Positions 45,531 to 57,569 are shown, numbered from the stretch's first letter. The stretch: DNA of 60,000 bases from Lineus longissimus (GCF_910592395.1 NC_088319.1:7690001-7750000); one strand, 5' to 3'. The notes: generated by a model not told the origin, from the sequence alone. Translations and numbers: made by a program.

Positions 45531-46157
45531 CAAATTTCGCCATTTTCGTTTGTTTACAATTATTTTGAAAGTCACATTATGACATCGTAGTATGAATCCC
45601 ACTGCAGTTTCGTTACGCAGCAATGCTCATGTTTTTGGTTTGCAATCCTGTACTGTCTGTACACTGCGCTGTGCATGGATGTACTGTAGCTGTAAAAAAG
45701 ACAAAAACCATAGCCTAGCCCTGTAGGACAGGCTTAGAGTATAACTCAACAGGCCCTCATGATTCATTTGATGGACACCTTATTTGATAGTACCTCATCA
45801 TTAAGTCCACTAGATCCTGTTCTGTCACATGTCGTAGACGATAGACAATTTTCAAAATGTAGTACACCACTCGCTCATCTTTAAGCCCAGCTCTCGGCTC
45901 ACATCATGTGGGCACGGTTGGCTGTTGAGTGTTATGGTTCAGTCTGTGAGACTAATTTAAAGAGGTTACACTTTTATTTTGAATTGGAAAACAGCCCACA
46001 GGACTGACTTTTCACTGAGTAATAAGTGTGCCCTTCGAAGGTTAAGTCTCTTTCTGGATTTGCTTCCATAGATGCCTTGTTCAGGATATCATCTGACCGA
46101 TGCCTGATCAAGCACAGACTGTATCCGGTGGTGTACATTTCCCCGTCTATGTCACCC

Positions 46158-46214
46158 TTTTTTAGCTCACCTCTTAGCAGAGGTGAGCTTATCCAATACC
46201 GTGGCGTCCGTCGT

Positions 46215-46267
<53 letters not shown>

Positions 46268-47314
46268 CGTCGTCGTCCGTCGTCCGTTAGCAGGGCACGT
46301 TTCGTAACTGTTAGAGCTATTGAGTTGAAACTTGGTACACATGTACCCTTATGTAATGACACCTTGGAGACCAAGTTTCGGTCTGATTCGTTTCATGGTT
46401 TGTCCACCAGGGGGCCAAACGTTAAAAGTGAAAATGTGCAATATCTCCCTTAATAGTAGTCGGGAAATTTTGAAAAAAATATGGTAGGTACTTCTAGCAA
46501 AGGTGCATCATATATCCTCCGGGTTTTTGATTTGACCTCCTTTTTAAGGTCACAGAGGTCAAATGGTGTAAATTGGCCATTAGGATGTAACGATGGCATG
46601 TTTCTAAACTGCAATGACTATTGATACCAAATTTGTTACACATTTACCCCTTAGTCAGGTGATCTCAGGGACCAAAGTTTGGTCCAATATGATTCACCAC
46701 TTGACCACCAGGGGGCAAAATCCAAAAACCTTAAAAATGTGATTATTCCTTAACTTCTTGCCCGATTGCCACCAATTTGATATCATGGGTACATCTAACC
46801 ACCATACAGTATATGTCACACAGGTTTTCAATTTGACCTTCTTGTCAAGGTCACAGAGGTCAAATGACGTAAATTCGCCGTCAGGCCGTAACTATGGCAC
46901 GTTTCTTAACTGCAATGACTATTGATCACAAATTAAGTACACATGTACCCCTTGGTCAGGTGATCTCAGGTACCGAAGTTTGGTGCGATCTGATTTGCCG
47001 TTTGGCCTCCAGGGAGGGGGCCAAATCCTAAATTCATCAAAATGCTATTATTCCTATTAATGACTTGCCCGATTGGCACCAATTTTATATCATAGGTACA
47101 TCTAATTCTAACAACCATTCAATGTGTCACCCGGGTCTTCTTTGATTTGACCTACTTTTCAAGGTCACAGAGGTCGAATGTACTGTAAATTGGCCATTTT
47201 GGGGAAATTGTAATTGCTTGGACCTACATCAAACCTAACACTACATGACACAATACCATGCTCTTTATCCATCTTTCCTCCACATGAGGTGAGCACAATG
47301 GCCCTGGCCATTTC
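46158..47314 (+). mobile_element. HP1 element C, complete
   Basis: Starts with a T run and the perfect 11-bp AGCTCACCTCT hairpin, then a long (GTC)n tract. Modules carry DR3 motifs at 46547-46561 and 46848-46862 and a degenerate one at 47162. It ends ATGAGGTGAGCAC and hairpin ATGGCC-CT-GGCCAT (47298-47311). Closely matches element A at 10888-12002. The poly-Asp and poly-Ser ORFs across the GTC run are artefacts of the simple repeat. Confidence 0.65.
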
Positions 47315-48039
47315 ATTTATTTAGTCAGTGTTAATTTCTCTTCTCTTTTTTTACAGATCAACTGTTGTTGGTTATTGCAAGAGGAGTCATTGGCACATTT
47401 CAAGTCCAGGAAAGCACTTGCTGTTCCCACATTCAGAGTAAGGTGTGCTTACTCGTTTTACTGCTTTCCATTCCCGGAGAGCGTTATCAAATATCTGCCG
47501 CAAGGCAACAAATATCTGCCGCAAGGCGCTTCAAATATCTGCCGAAAGGCATCAAATATCTGCCGCACCAATAAAGTTCATTTTGTTAACCAACTCTTTA
47601 TCTTCTTTTCTTCACATACAAAAAAGACCGTCCCAAACATTTGGCTGCATCCACTTCATCAATGTCCAGACAACAGTCGGTTCATTTGACCATTGTAAAG
47701 CACCAGACCCCACCTCACAAAATACACTGTAATAATTATGTACCTTGTGTCCATGTGCATGTTATTAGTTCCACCTACGCTGCATGAAGACAAGGACTCC
47801 ACTCTTTGACGTCACCACACAACTCCTTGACGTCATCACACACCCCACTACTGCAACGGCAATAGAAATGACTTTACGTCATAATACCAGGGTGACGTCA
47901 ACTCAGTACTTTAGCATGCACTGATATAGCAAGAAGGTCTTTCGCATCAGCACTTCTGCGTGCTAGACGTTATAGCTTCACGTTGCCTCATAATAACGGT
48001 ACCGACACACACTTGGCCCTTGCCTTCACCTATCCATTT
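47315..48039 (+). other. HP2 tail with short tandem repeat and a splice-acceptor-like site
   Basis: 'caaatatctgccgcaaggc' recurs about four times at 47487-47572. A pyrimidine tract ending TTTTTTTACAG (47346-47356) looks like a 3' splice site and is followed by an open frame with no recognisable domain. The remainder up to the HP2 3' end shows nothing further. Confidence 0.35.
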
Positions 48040-48071
48040 CAGCTGAGCGCCAGGCCCTTGGGCCTCTTGTT

Positions 48072-49094
48072 ATCCAACTGTTCGTGTGTTCATAGATGTC
48101 ATAGGGCTAAATTTTGCCTCACCTGAAAGTTGGACTACTCACTAGTTTCATTTAGTCATTGTACCTGTTTGGAATGTAAAATGTGTCTTTGGAGCATTAT
48201 GTGCGATGCCAGAACTGCATACTAGGATGCTTCGTGTCAAGGTGACCAAGTGCGCTGCACTTTTCTCTTGGTTATATTTGTATTAGAGAAGTGTTTTTGA
48301 CAGCATTTCACTTGCGGAGTTGCAGTACGATTTTGTATTATTAAGACAATAGTAATTTTCTTGACTAGTTTTCATTATGATTCATGTTTGTTCATACTGT
48401 TTTGATGTGGACAGTCACAGGTTTTTGCCAGCGATTGGCAAAGGTTTACATATTGCAACGGTAGCTTGTTAACTGTTGGGGTTTTTCTTATGATGTTGTC
48501 AGTGGAGTTCTATTCCTAACCTACATTGTACATGTACCTTTTCCCTTCATTTATAATTGGTTATAGTTGATCTCTGTTTGAATGTACAGCAGCTTAAGCA
48601 CCTGCTGGGGTGAATGGCTTGTGAATCTCTGTGTGAATGTGTGTGTGATTTGTAATGAGATCTGGTTTATTTTGAGATTTTTGGGTATGGTTTTCCATCT
48701 TGTCACCATACATGTATGGAGTTTTGTCATTCTAATGATTATGATACTTTCTTTTTTGGGGTATTGATGGGGTTGGTGCGGTTGCCGTGCTGGGACAGGC
48801 GTGTGGGATTGTTACTCACATAGTCGGTCCTGTCATTGCACCCATGCTGCTCCATCTATGCCATCACTTGGGACTCCTCTTGATTATTGGAACTCTACCT
48901 GACGATAATTTGGGTGTTTTGGTGTTGTGAGGGTAAGGTTTGGATGTTTCATCCATCATCCTCACTCATTTTTTTGTCACGTTTTGTGACTGGCGACCTT
49001 CATGTATATTATTTTCTGTATTTTGATAGGGTTTTTTGTATTTTGAATGTTTTGGCGTATGGCGGGAGCTATCATACGCTCGGGAGGGGGGTGA
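48072..49094 (+). other. 3' noncoding region of the deleted LTR element, distal part, and polypurine tract
   Basis: Continues the LTR-element sequence after the HP2 insertion. T/G-rich with no supported ORF. It ends with GGGAGGGGGGTGA (49082-49094), a polypurine tract directly before the 3' LTR. Confidence 0.6.
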
Positions 49095-49297
49095 TGTATG
49101 GTATCACCCTGTATGATCCCCTTCCCGCGCAATCCCGGAGACACCGGACGATAGCGCCGCCACGGCCAGATGCCCAACTTCGCTGTAATGGCTTGATGTA
49201 CACACGTTCGAGTTGATGAGAAACATGGAATAAAAGTGATAGCCAACATCATATCTGAGTCTGATTTATCCCTCCACGTAACGGCAGATATCATTCA
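49095..49297 (+). repeat. 3' LTR, copy 1 (203 bp)
   Basis: TGTATGGTATCACC to AGATATCATTCA. Seven bases shorter than the 5' LTR because of two small indels, otherwise matching it by eye. Followed by AGCGT (49298-49302), the target-site duplicate, and satellite in correct phase. Confidence 0.88.
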
Positions 49298-52043
49298 AGC
49301 GTGATTGGTCGCGATGAGCGCCATCGCCGACTGACTTTCATTGCCAGTAGTGTAATATTGCTATCGAATGACAACTTATCATCGCAGAATATCGAAATTG
49401 TGGTCTTAAGTTGTCCAATCGGTCATCTCGACTCTGTATAACCAAAATGAGCGTGATTGGACGCGATGAGCGCCATCGACGACCGATTTTCATCGCCAGT
49501 AGTGTAATATCGCTATCGAATGACAACTTATCATCGTAGAATATCGAAATTGTGGTCTCAATTTGTCCAATCGGTCATCTCGACTCTGTTTAACAAACAT
49601 GATCGTGATTGGACGCAACGAGCGGCATAGCAGACCGACTTTCATTGCCTGTAGTGTAATATTGCTAGTCTGATGACAAGTAATCATCGCAGAATCTCGA
49701 AATTGCGATCTCAGTTTGACCATAGGTCATCTCGACTCTGCATAACCAATGTGAGCGTGATTGGACGTGACGAGCGCCATCGCCGACCGACTTTCATCGC
49801 CAGTAGTGTAATATTGCTAGTCTAATGACAAGTAATCATCGCAGAATCTGGAAATTGCGGTCTCAGTTTGACCATAGGTCATCTCCACTCTGCATAACAA
49901 TGTGAGCGTGATTGGACGTGACGAGCGCCATCGCTGACCGACTTTCATCACCAGTAGTGTAATATTTCTAGTCTAATGACAACTAATCATTGCAGAATCT
50001 CAAAATTGCGGTCTCAGTTTGTCCAAGCGAGCATCCCGACTATGTATAACCAAAATGAGCGTTATTGGACGCGACGAGCGCGATCGCCGACCGACTTTCA
50101 TCGCCTGTAGTGTAATATTGCTAGTCGAATGACAAGTAATCATCGCAGAATCTCTAAATTAAGGTCTCAGATTGTCAAATCGGTCATCTCGACTCTGTAT
50201 AATCAAAATAAGCGTGATTGGACGCGACGAGCGCCATCGCCGACTGACTTTCATCGCCAGTAGTGTAATATTGCTAGTCTAATGACAACTAATCATTGCA
50301 GAATCTCAAAATTGCGGTCTCAGTTTGTCCAAGCGAGCATCCCGACTATGTATAACCAAAATGAGCGTTATTGGACGCGACGAGCGCGATCGCCGACCGA
50401 CTTTCTTCGCCAGTAGTGTTATATTGCGAGTCTAATTACCAGTAATCATCGCAGTATCTCGATATTGCGGTCTCAGTTTGACCATAGGTCATCTCGACTC
50501 TGCATAACCAATGTGAGCGTGATTGGACGCGACGAGCGCCATCGCCGACCGACTTTCATCGCCAGTAGTTAATGTTGCTAGTCTAATGACAACTAATCAT
50601 CGCAGAATCTCAAAATTGCGGTCTCAGTTTGTCCAATCAAGCATCTCGACTATGTATAACCAAAATGAGCGTGATTGGACGCGACGAGCGCGATCGCCGA
50701 CCGACTTTCGTCGCCAGTAGTGTAATATTGCTAGTCTAATGACAAGTAATCATCGCAGAATCTTGAAATTGCGGTCTCAGTTTGATCATAGGTCATCTCG
50801 ACTCTGCATTACCAATGTGAGCGTGATTGGACGCGACGAGCGCCATTGCCGACCGACTTTCATCGCCAGTAGTGTAATATTGCTAGTCTAATGACAAGTA
50901 ATCATCGCAGAATCTCGAAATTGCGGTCTCAGTTTGTCCAATTGAGCATCTCGACTATGTATAACCAAAATGAGCATGATTGGACGCGACGAGCGCGATT
51001 GTCGACTGACTTTCGTCGCCAGTAGTGTAATATTGCTAATCTAATGACAACTAATCATCGCAGAATCTCGAAATTGTGGTCTCAGTTTGACCATAGGTCA
51101 TCTCGACTCTGCATAACCAATGTGAGCGTGATTCGACGCGACGAGCGCCATCGCCGACCGACTTTCATCGCCAGTAGTGTAATATTCCTAGTCTAATGAC
51201 AAGTAATCATCGCAGAATCTCGAAATTGCGGTCTCAGTTTGTCCAATCGAGCATCTCGACTATGTATAACCAAAATGAGCATGATTGGACGCGACGTGCG
51301 CGATCGCCGACCGACTTTCGTCGCCAGTAGTGTAATATTGCTAGTCTAATGACAAGTAATCATCGCAGAATCTCGAAATTGCGGTCTCAGTTTGACCATA
51401 GTTCATCACGACTCTGCATAACCAAAGTGAGCGTGATCGGTCGCGACGAGCGCCATCGCCGACGGACTTTCATCGCCAGTAGTGTAATATTGCTAGTCTA
51501 ATGACAACTAATCATCGCAGAATCTCGAAATTGCGGTCTCAGTTTGACCATAGGTCATTTCGACTCTGCATAACCAAAGTGTGCATGATCGGTCGCGACG
51601 AGCGCCATCGCCGATCGACTTTCATCGCCAGTAGTGTAATATTGCTAGTCTAATGACAAGTAATCATCGCAGAATCTCGAAATTGCGGTCTCAGTTTGTC
51701 CAATTGAGCATCTCGACTATGTATAACCAAAATGAGCATGATTGGACGCGACGAGCGCGATTGCCGACTGACTTTCGTCGCCAGTAGTGTAATATTGCTA
51801 ATCTAATGACAACTAATCATCGCATAATCTCGAAATTGTGGTCTCAGTTTGACCATAGGTCATCTCGACTCTGCATAACCAATGTGAGCGTGATTCGACG
51901 CGACGAGCGCCATCGCCGACCGACTTTCATCGCCAGTAGTGTAATATTGCTAGTCTAATGACAAGTAATCATCGCAGAATCTCGAAATTGCAGTCTCAGT
52001 TTGACCATAGGTCATCTCGACTCTGCATAAGAAAAGTGAGCGT
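49298..52043 (+). repeat. 152-bp satellite array, second block (about 18 monomers)
   Basis: Forward monomers continuing the phase interrupted by the LTR element. The subfamily mix differs from the main block: 'gactatgtataaccaaaatg', 'gagcgcgatcgccgac' and 'actttcgtcgcc' variants predominate, and copies are less homogenised. A 304-bp (two-monomer) duplication links 49980-50110 with 50284-50410. Ends at the duplicated AGCGT (52039-52043) before the second element. Confidence 0.93.
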
Positions 52044-52253
52044 TGTATGGTATCACCCTGTATGATCCCCTTCCCGCGCAATCCCGGAGACACCGGACGA
52101 TAGCGCCGCCACGGCCAGATGCCCAACTTCGCTGTAATGGCTTCCATGGATGTACACACGTTCGAGTTGATGAGAAACATGGAATAAAAGTGATAGCCAA
52201 CATCATATCTGAGTCTGATTTATCCCTCCACGTTTAACGGCAGATATCATTCA
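52044..52253 (+). repeat. 5' LTR, copy 2
   Basis: Identical by eye to 38809-39018, including the longer 'ggcttccatggatg' form. Primer-binding candidate starts at 52255. Confidence 0.88.
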
Positions 52254-52360
52254 TTGGCAACCTTCCTTTTCGGACTATCATGGAATCTTCTGATTGACTT
52301 TATTCGGGTGTTTTTGAGAAGGCCGGGAACAGGACGGGAATCTACACGATCTGCGTAAGC

Positions 52361-52867
52361 GTGTGTACCGGTATGTACTGTGTGTACCTGATGTTGCCCA
52401 TCTTCCTGATGGCATATCGTTCGTCGGTCCATTCCAGCACGGGCGAGACACCACACTTCATGCTTACAGCCCGTGAAATGCGTCTGCCACTGGATCTCCT
52501 CTACAAGGCTCCGTCCGAGAAGTCAGCTGCTGTTCCATCCTATGTAGCTGACCTTGAGGCTAAGTTTACCAAAGCTTACGCCATTGTCAGGGACAAGCTT
52601 AAGACTGTACAACGAGTACAGAAACGACAGTACGAAACGTCATCTCCGAATTATCAAGCTCTGCAGCCAGGAAGTGCTGTGTGGTATTTTAACCCAAGGA
52701 GATGTTTCAAGGGGGATAGGCATCAGCCCTGGTTGGGTCCGTATAAGGTCAAGGAACTGCATGAAGACTTCACAGTGCTCCTACAGATCGATAAGGAAGG
52801 GACCACCATGCGGACACACGCGGATAAGTTACGTATTGCTCAGGATCCGGTAGTTGAGGGTTGGTAG
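52361..52867 (+). pseudogene. Integrase C-terminal remnant, copy 2
   Basis: 168 codons with the same translation as 39126-39632: lost catalytic core, retained GPY/F-type module around WLGPYKVKEL. The frame is uninterrupted in both copies. Confidence 0.85.
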
Positions 52868-55800
52868 TCTGCTTGCTGCAATGGTTCACTCTGCTACTTT
52901 TCCTTGGGGTGATGCACGTTGGTGTGTGGTCAGTGTTCGATAACTGTGACCCTTGTAACACTGGTGTGTGAGTGATGGAGGTGATAAGGCTGTTTTATGA
53001 ATGCGAGTGTGAATATTTCTGTGTTTTTGTATCTTCCTGCTTGTACAGTATGGGTATGGATGTTACATTGACACGTTGTGTGTTCGTGTGCGTTGTGTGA
53101 TTATCATAACTGAACAGTCCTGAACGCCTTGTGTCCTCTCACTATTTTTTCCAAACGAAGTTGCCTGAAGGTCTTTGAGCATGTTGCTCCTATACTGTTC
53201 GTTGTAAATCTAGGACCAACTGCTTCGTTATGTTATTTGGTCAAGCTATATTTCTTAGGCCTACCCACGTTATACCACCACCTGGATTTGTGTACTAGTA
53301 AGTGCCTAGTGTGTTCCTGGATAGCAGGTTGTGCTGATTACTTCAATAAGTTGCATTGGGACTAGTAGCTTTTTCTGAGTAGCCTGACTGGATCGTTACT
53401 GGCCAGCTCGCAGGGAAGGTTATTTGCAACTTGTGGACATTAGAGACAATGTTTAGAGGATTATATACTGGGGAGACTGACCGTTACTGGCCAGCTCTCA
53501 GTGAGGATTTCGTTTTGCTGTGCTAAGAGACACTTGCGGAGGATTCCATATATTCCCTATATGATGTCACGTGAATCGGACACTTTTGTTTTGTTTTCAA
53601 CTTACTAAAAGTAAATATTGGGACTGTTTAGAATACCATGATATATTTGATGATACATTTGGACTGAAAGAAGTTGTGGAGTGCCTTGTTACATTTTACT
53701 ACCTCTGGATTTGAGGGTACTAGAAGTTACATTGCTATTTGGTACTTGGTCATGTTTCCAGTTTGTATCCTATGATACTACCTCAGTGTGTAGGAAGTAG
53801 GCCTATGGGTCCTTTTTATGGCCCAGGTGTTGAGACGCTTTACTGTATTGGCAGGCGTGCTCTTCTTTTTGTAGCCTACGCGTATGTAATCTACTCTTAG
53901 TCTATCCCTTTTGAGGATGAGTAACTATAGGGCTCCATTTTGCACTTCAGTTCTTGTGCTTTTAGTCTGGTGGGCTAAGTAATTTTCGCATTATGCACCA
54001 AGTGCACGTTTTTTTGTGTTTTATGTTAACTTGTGTAACTGATTTTTGTGTAAATTTTAGGTTGGTACCGTCTATGACTAGGCATTTTTAGCTCAGCTGA
54101 CAAAGTCAGCGGAGCTAGTAGAATAGCTGTTCAAATGGTGTCCGTCCTGCAATCCATCCATCCATCCATCCATCCATCCATCTAGGGACCCATCTGTGGA
54201 CAAAATTGGACATTTCTGATTGGGAAGGCCTAGCCACTTCGTTGACGGTGCTAAATTAGGAGTTGCCCAAGGTGAACTCAAAACACGAAAAATCAGCGCG
54301 ATCCGACCTGTATTAAGAGAATGAGGTCATTTCGCGTTTAGATTTCTTTCCCTTTTTACCTCGGTCCACAGAGCAAATATTGTTTTCAAATGTGGCTGAA
54401 TATTTTTTAATATTTTTTCATTTTTTACTTTTAATGGAATTAATATAGTTTTCACCGCCAGTTGGCGCTGCAGGCACATTGACTGAATTTTGGCGATTTC
54501 AAATTTGGCGGTGGCTCAACTTTTTGCAAGCAGTGCCGCTGATTGGCCGATCGATAGAAGAGATGCCACCATTTAAAAATGGCGGTAGTCGCTGCTTCAA
54601 TGAAGATGAGTGAACTTTCTCATGTTCAATCGGTTGATACTCTTTTAATCAACATGACCATGTACCTGAAATTTGTTTAGGTACTGAAAAGAGTCTATAT
54701 AATTCAGATTTATCGATAGTTTTTTATAATATTGCGGAAATTTTGTGCACAAATTAGCGAAAGTTGGTGCTCGTCTCATGTCATTTTAGAGCGAGAAATT
54801 TGTTTCCGTCGATCTCTACCACTGAAAAATCGCTTGCATAGCTTCGAATTTTTGTGAAAATAAGTATCTGAACTTGGTTTCAAATAGTCTAGAGAGTTAC
54901 CTTTGTGGTGATACATATGGTATGTGATAAATATTTGTAGAATTTGTGAAATTCGATTTTCAAACGTGCCGATGAAGCAAGCGATCTCGCGTGAATTTTG
55001 CAAGTCCTGATATGTCGACCGGGTGTCAAAAATCACTCGCCTAAATTCAATTCAAAGATCAAAAATAATATCTGAACTTAGTTTCAAATAGCCTACGCAA
55101 TTATCATTTCGGTGATATATAATGCATGCATGTAATAATTGATTAATCTGCCTAAAACGCGCAATTAAAACGGCGAAAGATCGTGATAAACACTCTGGTG
55201 GCGGTCGCACTAAATAACGACCGGTAGGGCCCGGCGTCTGGCGGAGAAAAAAAGGTAGCGCCCGGAGGTTGAAACGGGATTTTTATGCACTTTTAACTGT
55301 ATATATATGTTGTTTGGATGTATTTCTAACAGTTCTGTAACTTTGATGACCAGGCTTGCGCCCAAAGTTGGTAAAATTGATGCTTGTTTATGGACTGCGC
55401 TAGCGACCGGAGAATTCGCCGTCGGCCATTTTGGCTACGGTCCCTGAGTTGTTGTGGACAACACCCTCCGCCAGCCTACCTCTCTGGCTGGGCACCACCT
55501 CCACAGCTAGGAACCTCTCTGACCAGGAACTACACGTGACTGGTAGTATCACTTCCAACCGTTTGAAGAAATTGGTTTGCTGTTGGTTGATATGTTGGCG
55601 TGCAGTAGTAGCTCAGCTCATGCTCCGCGTGCGGGTGTAAAAGAAATGCTGGTCCCCATGAATCTAAGTCCAGTCTATAATTCCTTTGTGAGGAATATTA
55701 GTTCTTGTGGGAAAAGGGAGATATATTGTTCCGCTGTGATAGAATCAAATGCCCTCCCTTTCCTGATGCCCGCCTGTATTGTTCTTCTTCGGATGAAGGG

Positions 55801-56014
55801 TCTTGGCCTCTTTAGAGTCCTATTGAATGGTGCCGGTGTTCTATTGTTGAGGGCATTTAATATCAGGGGCCATCTGATTCTATTACACCGGCACCTTTAA
55901 ATCATATGTTGGGTTTCTTTGTTATAGAATATAATAGGGCCTACATGCAGCATAGCACCTTTCCTTATTGCCCTGCCCTTACTTAGAGTAAATTATACTA
56001 TACACCTACAGGGC

Positions 56015-56173
56015 CAGGGGCGTAGCTAGCTTTTTGGTCTGGCGGGGGGGGGGCAAAAGGCTCTCTGGGGGACAAAATGACCCTTTATGAAATCTTTTGG
56101 CCAAAAACACATATTTTGGTGACCTCGGGGGAGGGGGCATTTGCCCCCCCCCCCCCTGCTACCTACGCCCCTG
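56015..56173. mobile_element. hAT-like MITE, copy 2
   Basis: Same CAGGGGCGTAG ends as 42780-42945. Seven bases shorter only because of the G run (10) and C run (13). Confidence 0.5.
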
Positions 56174-56398
56174 CTTTCCCGGGCCTGCTATATACTAGTC
56201 TCGTTACTCTAAGCCTCCTCTAAGCCCTGCCCGAAGCCATCACTATTGTATTAGGTATAGGCTATAGATCACTCTGAAACACTAATTACTTGAGAAGTGT
56301 TCTGAGCACATTAATATTGGGTTTGCTGCCCGATGTCCAGCTTGTTCCAGGCTTCTGTCTAGGAGTAAGGAGATAGCGACACCCCCCAGATCGAGCCA

Positions 56399-56464
56399 AT
56401 GACTGTAGAGCACATCCTGGGAAGATGCCCAACGCTTGCAGCGTTGAGGAGGGAGACTTGACCG
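56399..56464 (+). pseudogene. Non-LTR retrotransposon RT C-terminal fragment, copy 2
   Basis: Duplicate of 43171-43236, with the same stop in place of the expected Trp. Confidence 0.4.
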
Positions 56465-56838
56465 GCTGACGAACACCAACTCCGCTTCTGATAACTACTA
56501 AGTCTGGAGAGTCTGTTAGATGGAAATGAACACAAAGAAGAAGAATTTCCAGGCTGAAGGGTCCAAGTAATGAAATGAGCACACGATTTAGTTTTAAAGA
56601 TGTATTTATTAATCAATCAATAGACATCATTTGAATTACAACAATTTTGTTCAGTGGACACATTCGCATATCTATTAATAAAAACCTCCTGATGAGAATT
56701 GAACATTTTACACTGTGACTACAATCAATGAATACCACTCTTGACTTTTTAAGTAAAATGATTATAAAGTTATTACCACAATCCACCCAATATTGAATAT
56801 TTCAAAGAAGTTTCTTCCAAACTGATCAATAACCAAAT

Positions 56839-57388
56839 CTGTTCAATATTGGGCAAACTGTGTTAATTACAGAACATTTCATAGTCATTTCACTTGAAAT
56901 GGTCGAGATCAGGTTACCTCCGCAGCCAGGCACCACCAAGTGAAAAAAGCATTGTATGTGTCCCTAGCCTTATACATTTGATTACTTGAACAAATAAAAC
57001 TTTGAGTCTGTTCAATATTGGGTAAACTGCCTTAATAATCGAACATTTCATAGTCATTTCTCTTGAAATGGTCGAAAGCAGGTAACCTCCACAGCCAGGC
57101 ACCACCAAGTGAAAAAAGCATTGTATGTGTCCCTAGCCTTATACATTTGATTACTTGAACAAATAAAACTTTGAGTCTGTTCAATATTGGGTAAACTGCC
57201 TTAATAATCGAACATTTCATAGTCATTTCTCTTGAAATGGTCGAAAGCAGGTTACCTCCACAGCCAGGCACCACCAAGTGAAAAAAGCAGTGTATGTGTC
57301 CCTGGCCTAAAACATTTGATTACTCGAACAAATAAAACTTTGAGTCTGTTCAATATTGGGTAAACTGTGTTAATAACAGAACATTTCA
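56839..57388 (+). repeat. 168-bp tandem repeat, copy 2
   Basis: Duplicate of 43611-44160 with one T-to-C difference near 57325. Confidence 0.85.
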
Positions 57389-57569
57389 TAGTCTTTTCTC
57401 TTGAAACTTCAATGCGCCTGCGTTACCGGAAGTGATCAAAACGGAAACGGAATAGATCCAAACGGAGCATGCGCATCCGTGGTGCCTGGTCAGAGAGGTT
57501 CCTAGCTGTGGAGGTGGTGCCCAGCCAGAGAGGTAGACTGGCGAACCCTGATCGTTGTGGATGGCAATT

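Larger units (their letters stand above)
40850..48071 (+). mobile_element. HP2 element inside the LTR element, heavily interrupted, copy 1
   Basis: Starts TTTTTAGCTCAGCTGAC with a full hairpin (stem GCTGAC/GTCAGC plus outer AGCTC/GAGCT), then 'ggtgtccgtcctgc' and a (CATC)n run at about 40919-40950. The shared HP2 block 'ttcaccgccagttggcgctg' is at about 41215. The matching 3' end CAGCTGAGCGCC plus hairpin AGGCCC-TT-GGGCCT and CTTGTT lies at 48040-48071. Within it sit the 42234-44315 inverted-repeat unit, a hAT-like MITE, a 168-bp tandem repeat, a foldback element and an HP1 element. LTR-element sequence continues on both sides. Confidence 0.65.
38809..49297 (+). mobile_element. Internally deleted Ty3/Gypsy-type LTR retrotransposon with nested insertions, copy 1
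   Basis: Two LTRs (38809-39018 and 49095-49297) in direct orientation are bounded by the 5-bp duplication AGCGT (38804-38808 and 49298-49302), splitting the satellite word GAGCGTGATTGG exactly. Between them are a leader, the C-terminal part of integrase, a long 3' noncoding region and a purine tract before the 3' LTR. Gag, protease, RT, RNase H and the integrase core are absent, so the copy is non-autonomous. Without the nested 7.2-kb HP2 block (40850-48071) the element would be about 3.3 kb. Confidence 0.88.
38772..52006 (+). repeat. Segmental duplication, unit 1 (13,235-bp period)
   Basis: Contains the retrotransposon plus the 2.7 kb of satellite after it. Bases 38772-46781 align to 52007-60000 with offset 13,235, falling to 13,228, 13,222 and 13,219 only at homopolymer or (GTC)n length changes. 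The only base substitutions I noticed are T/C near 44096 versus 57325 and C/A near 44960 versus 58182. Both copies share the same satellite junction, including the private 'cataagaaaag' variant, so one insertion was duplicated rather than two independent ones. Confidence 0.9.
55469..57543. mobile_element. Element with 59-bp inverted ends, copy 2
   Basis: Arms 55469-55527 and 57485-57543, duplicate of 42234-44315. Contains the hAT-like MITE at 56015-56173 (shorter G and C runs than copy 1) and the non-LTR RT relic at 56399-56464. Confidence 0.5.

Noticed and set aside
45974-46342. Poly-Asp, poly-Ser and poly-Thr ORFs (also 59196-59593, 10826-11143)
   Set aside because: They translate the (GTC)n simple repeat of HP1 elements in different frames.
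47356-47689. Open frame after a splice-acceptor-like TTTTTTTACAG
   Set aside because: Low-complexity repeat of about 22 bp forms much of it and no domain is recognisable; not enough for an exon call.
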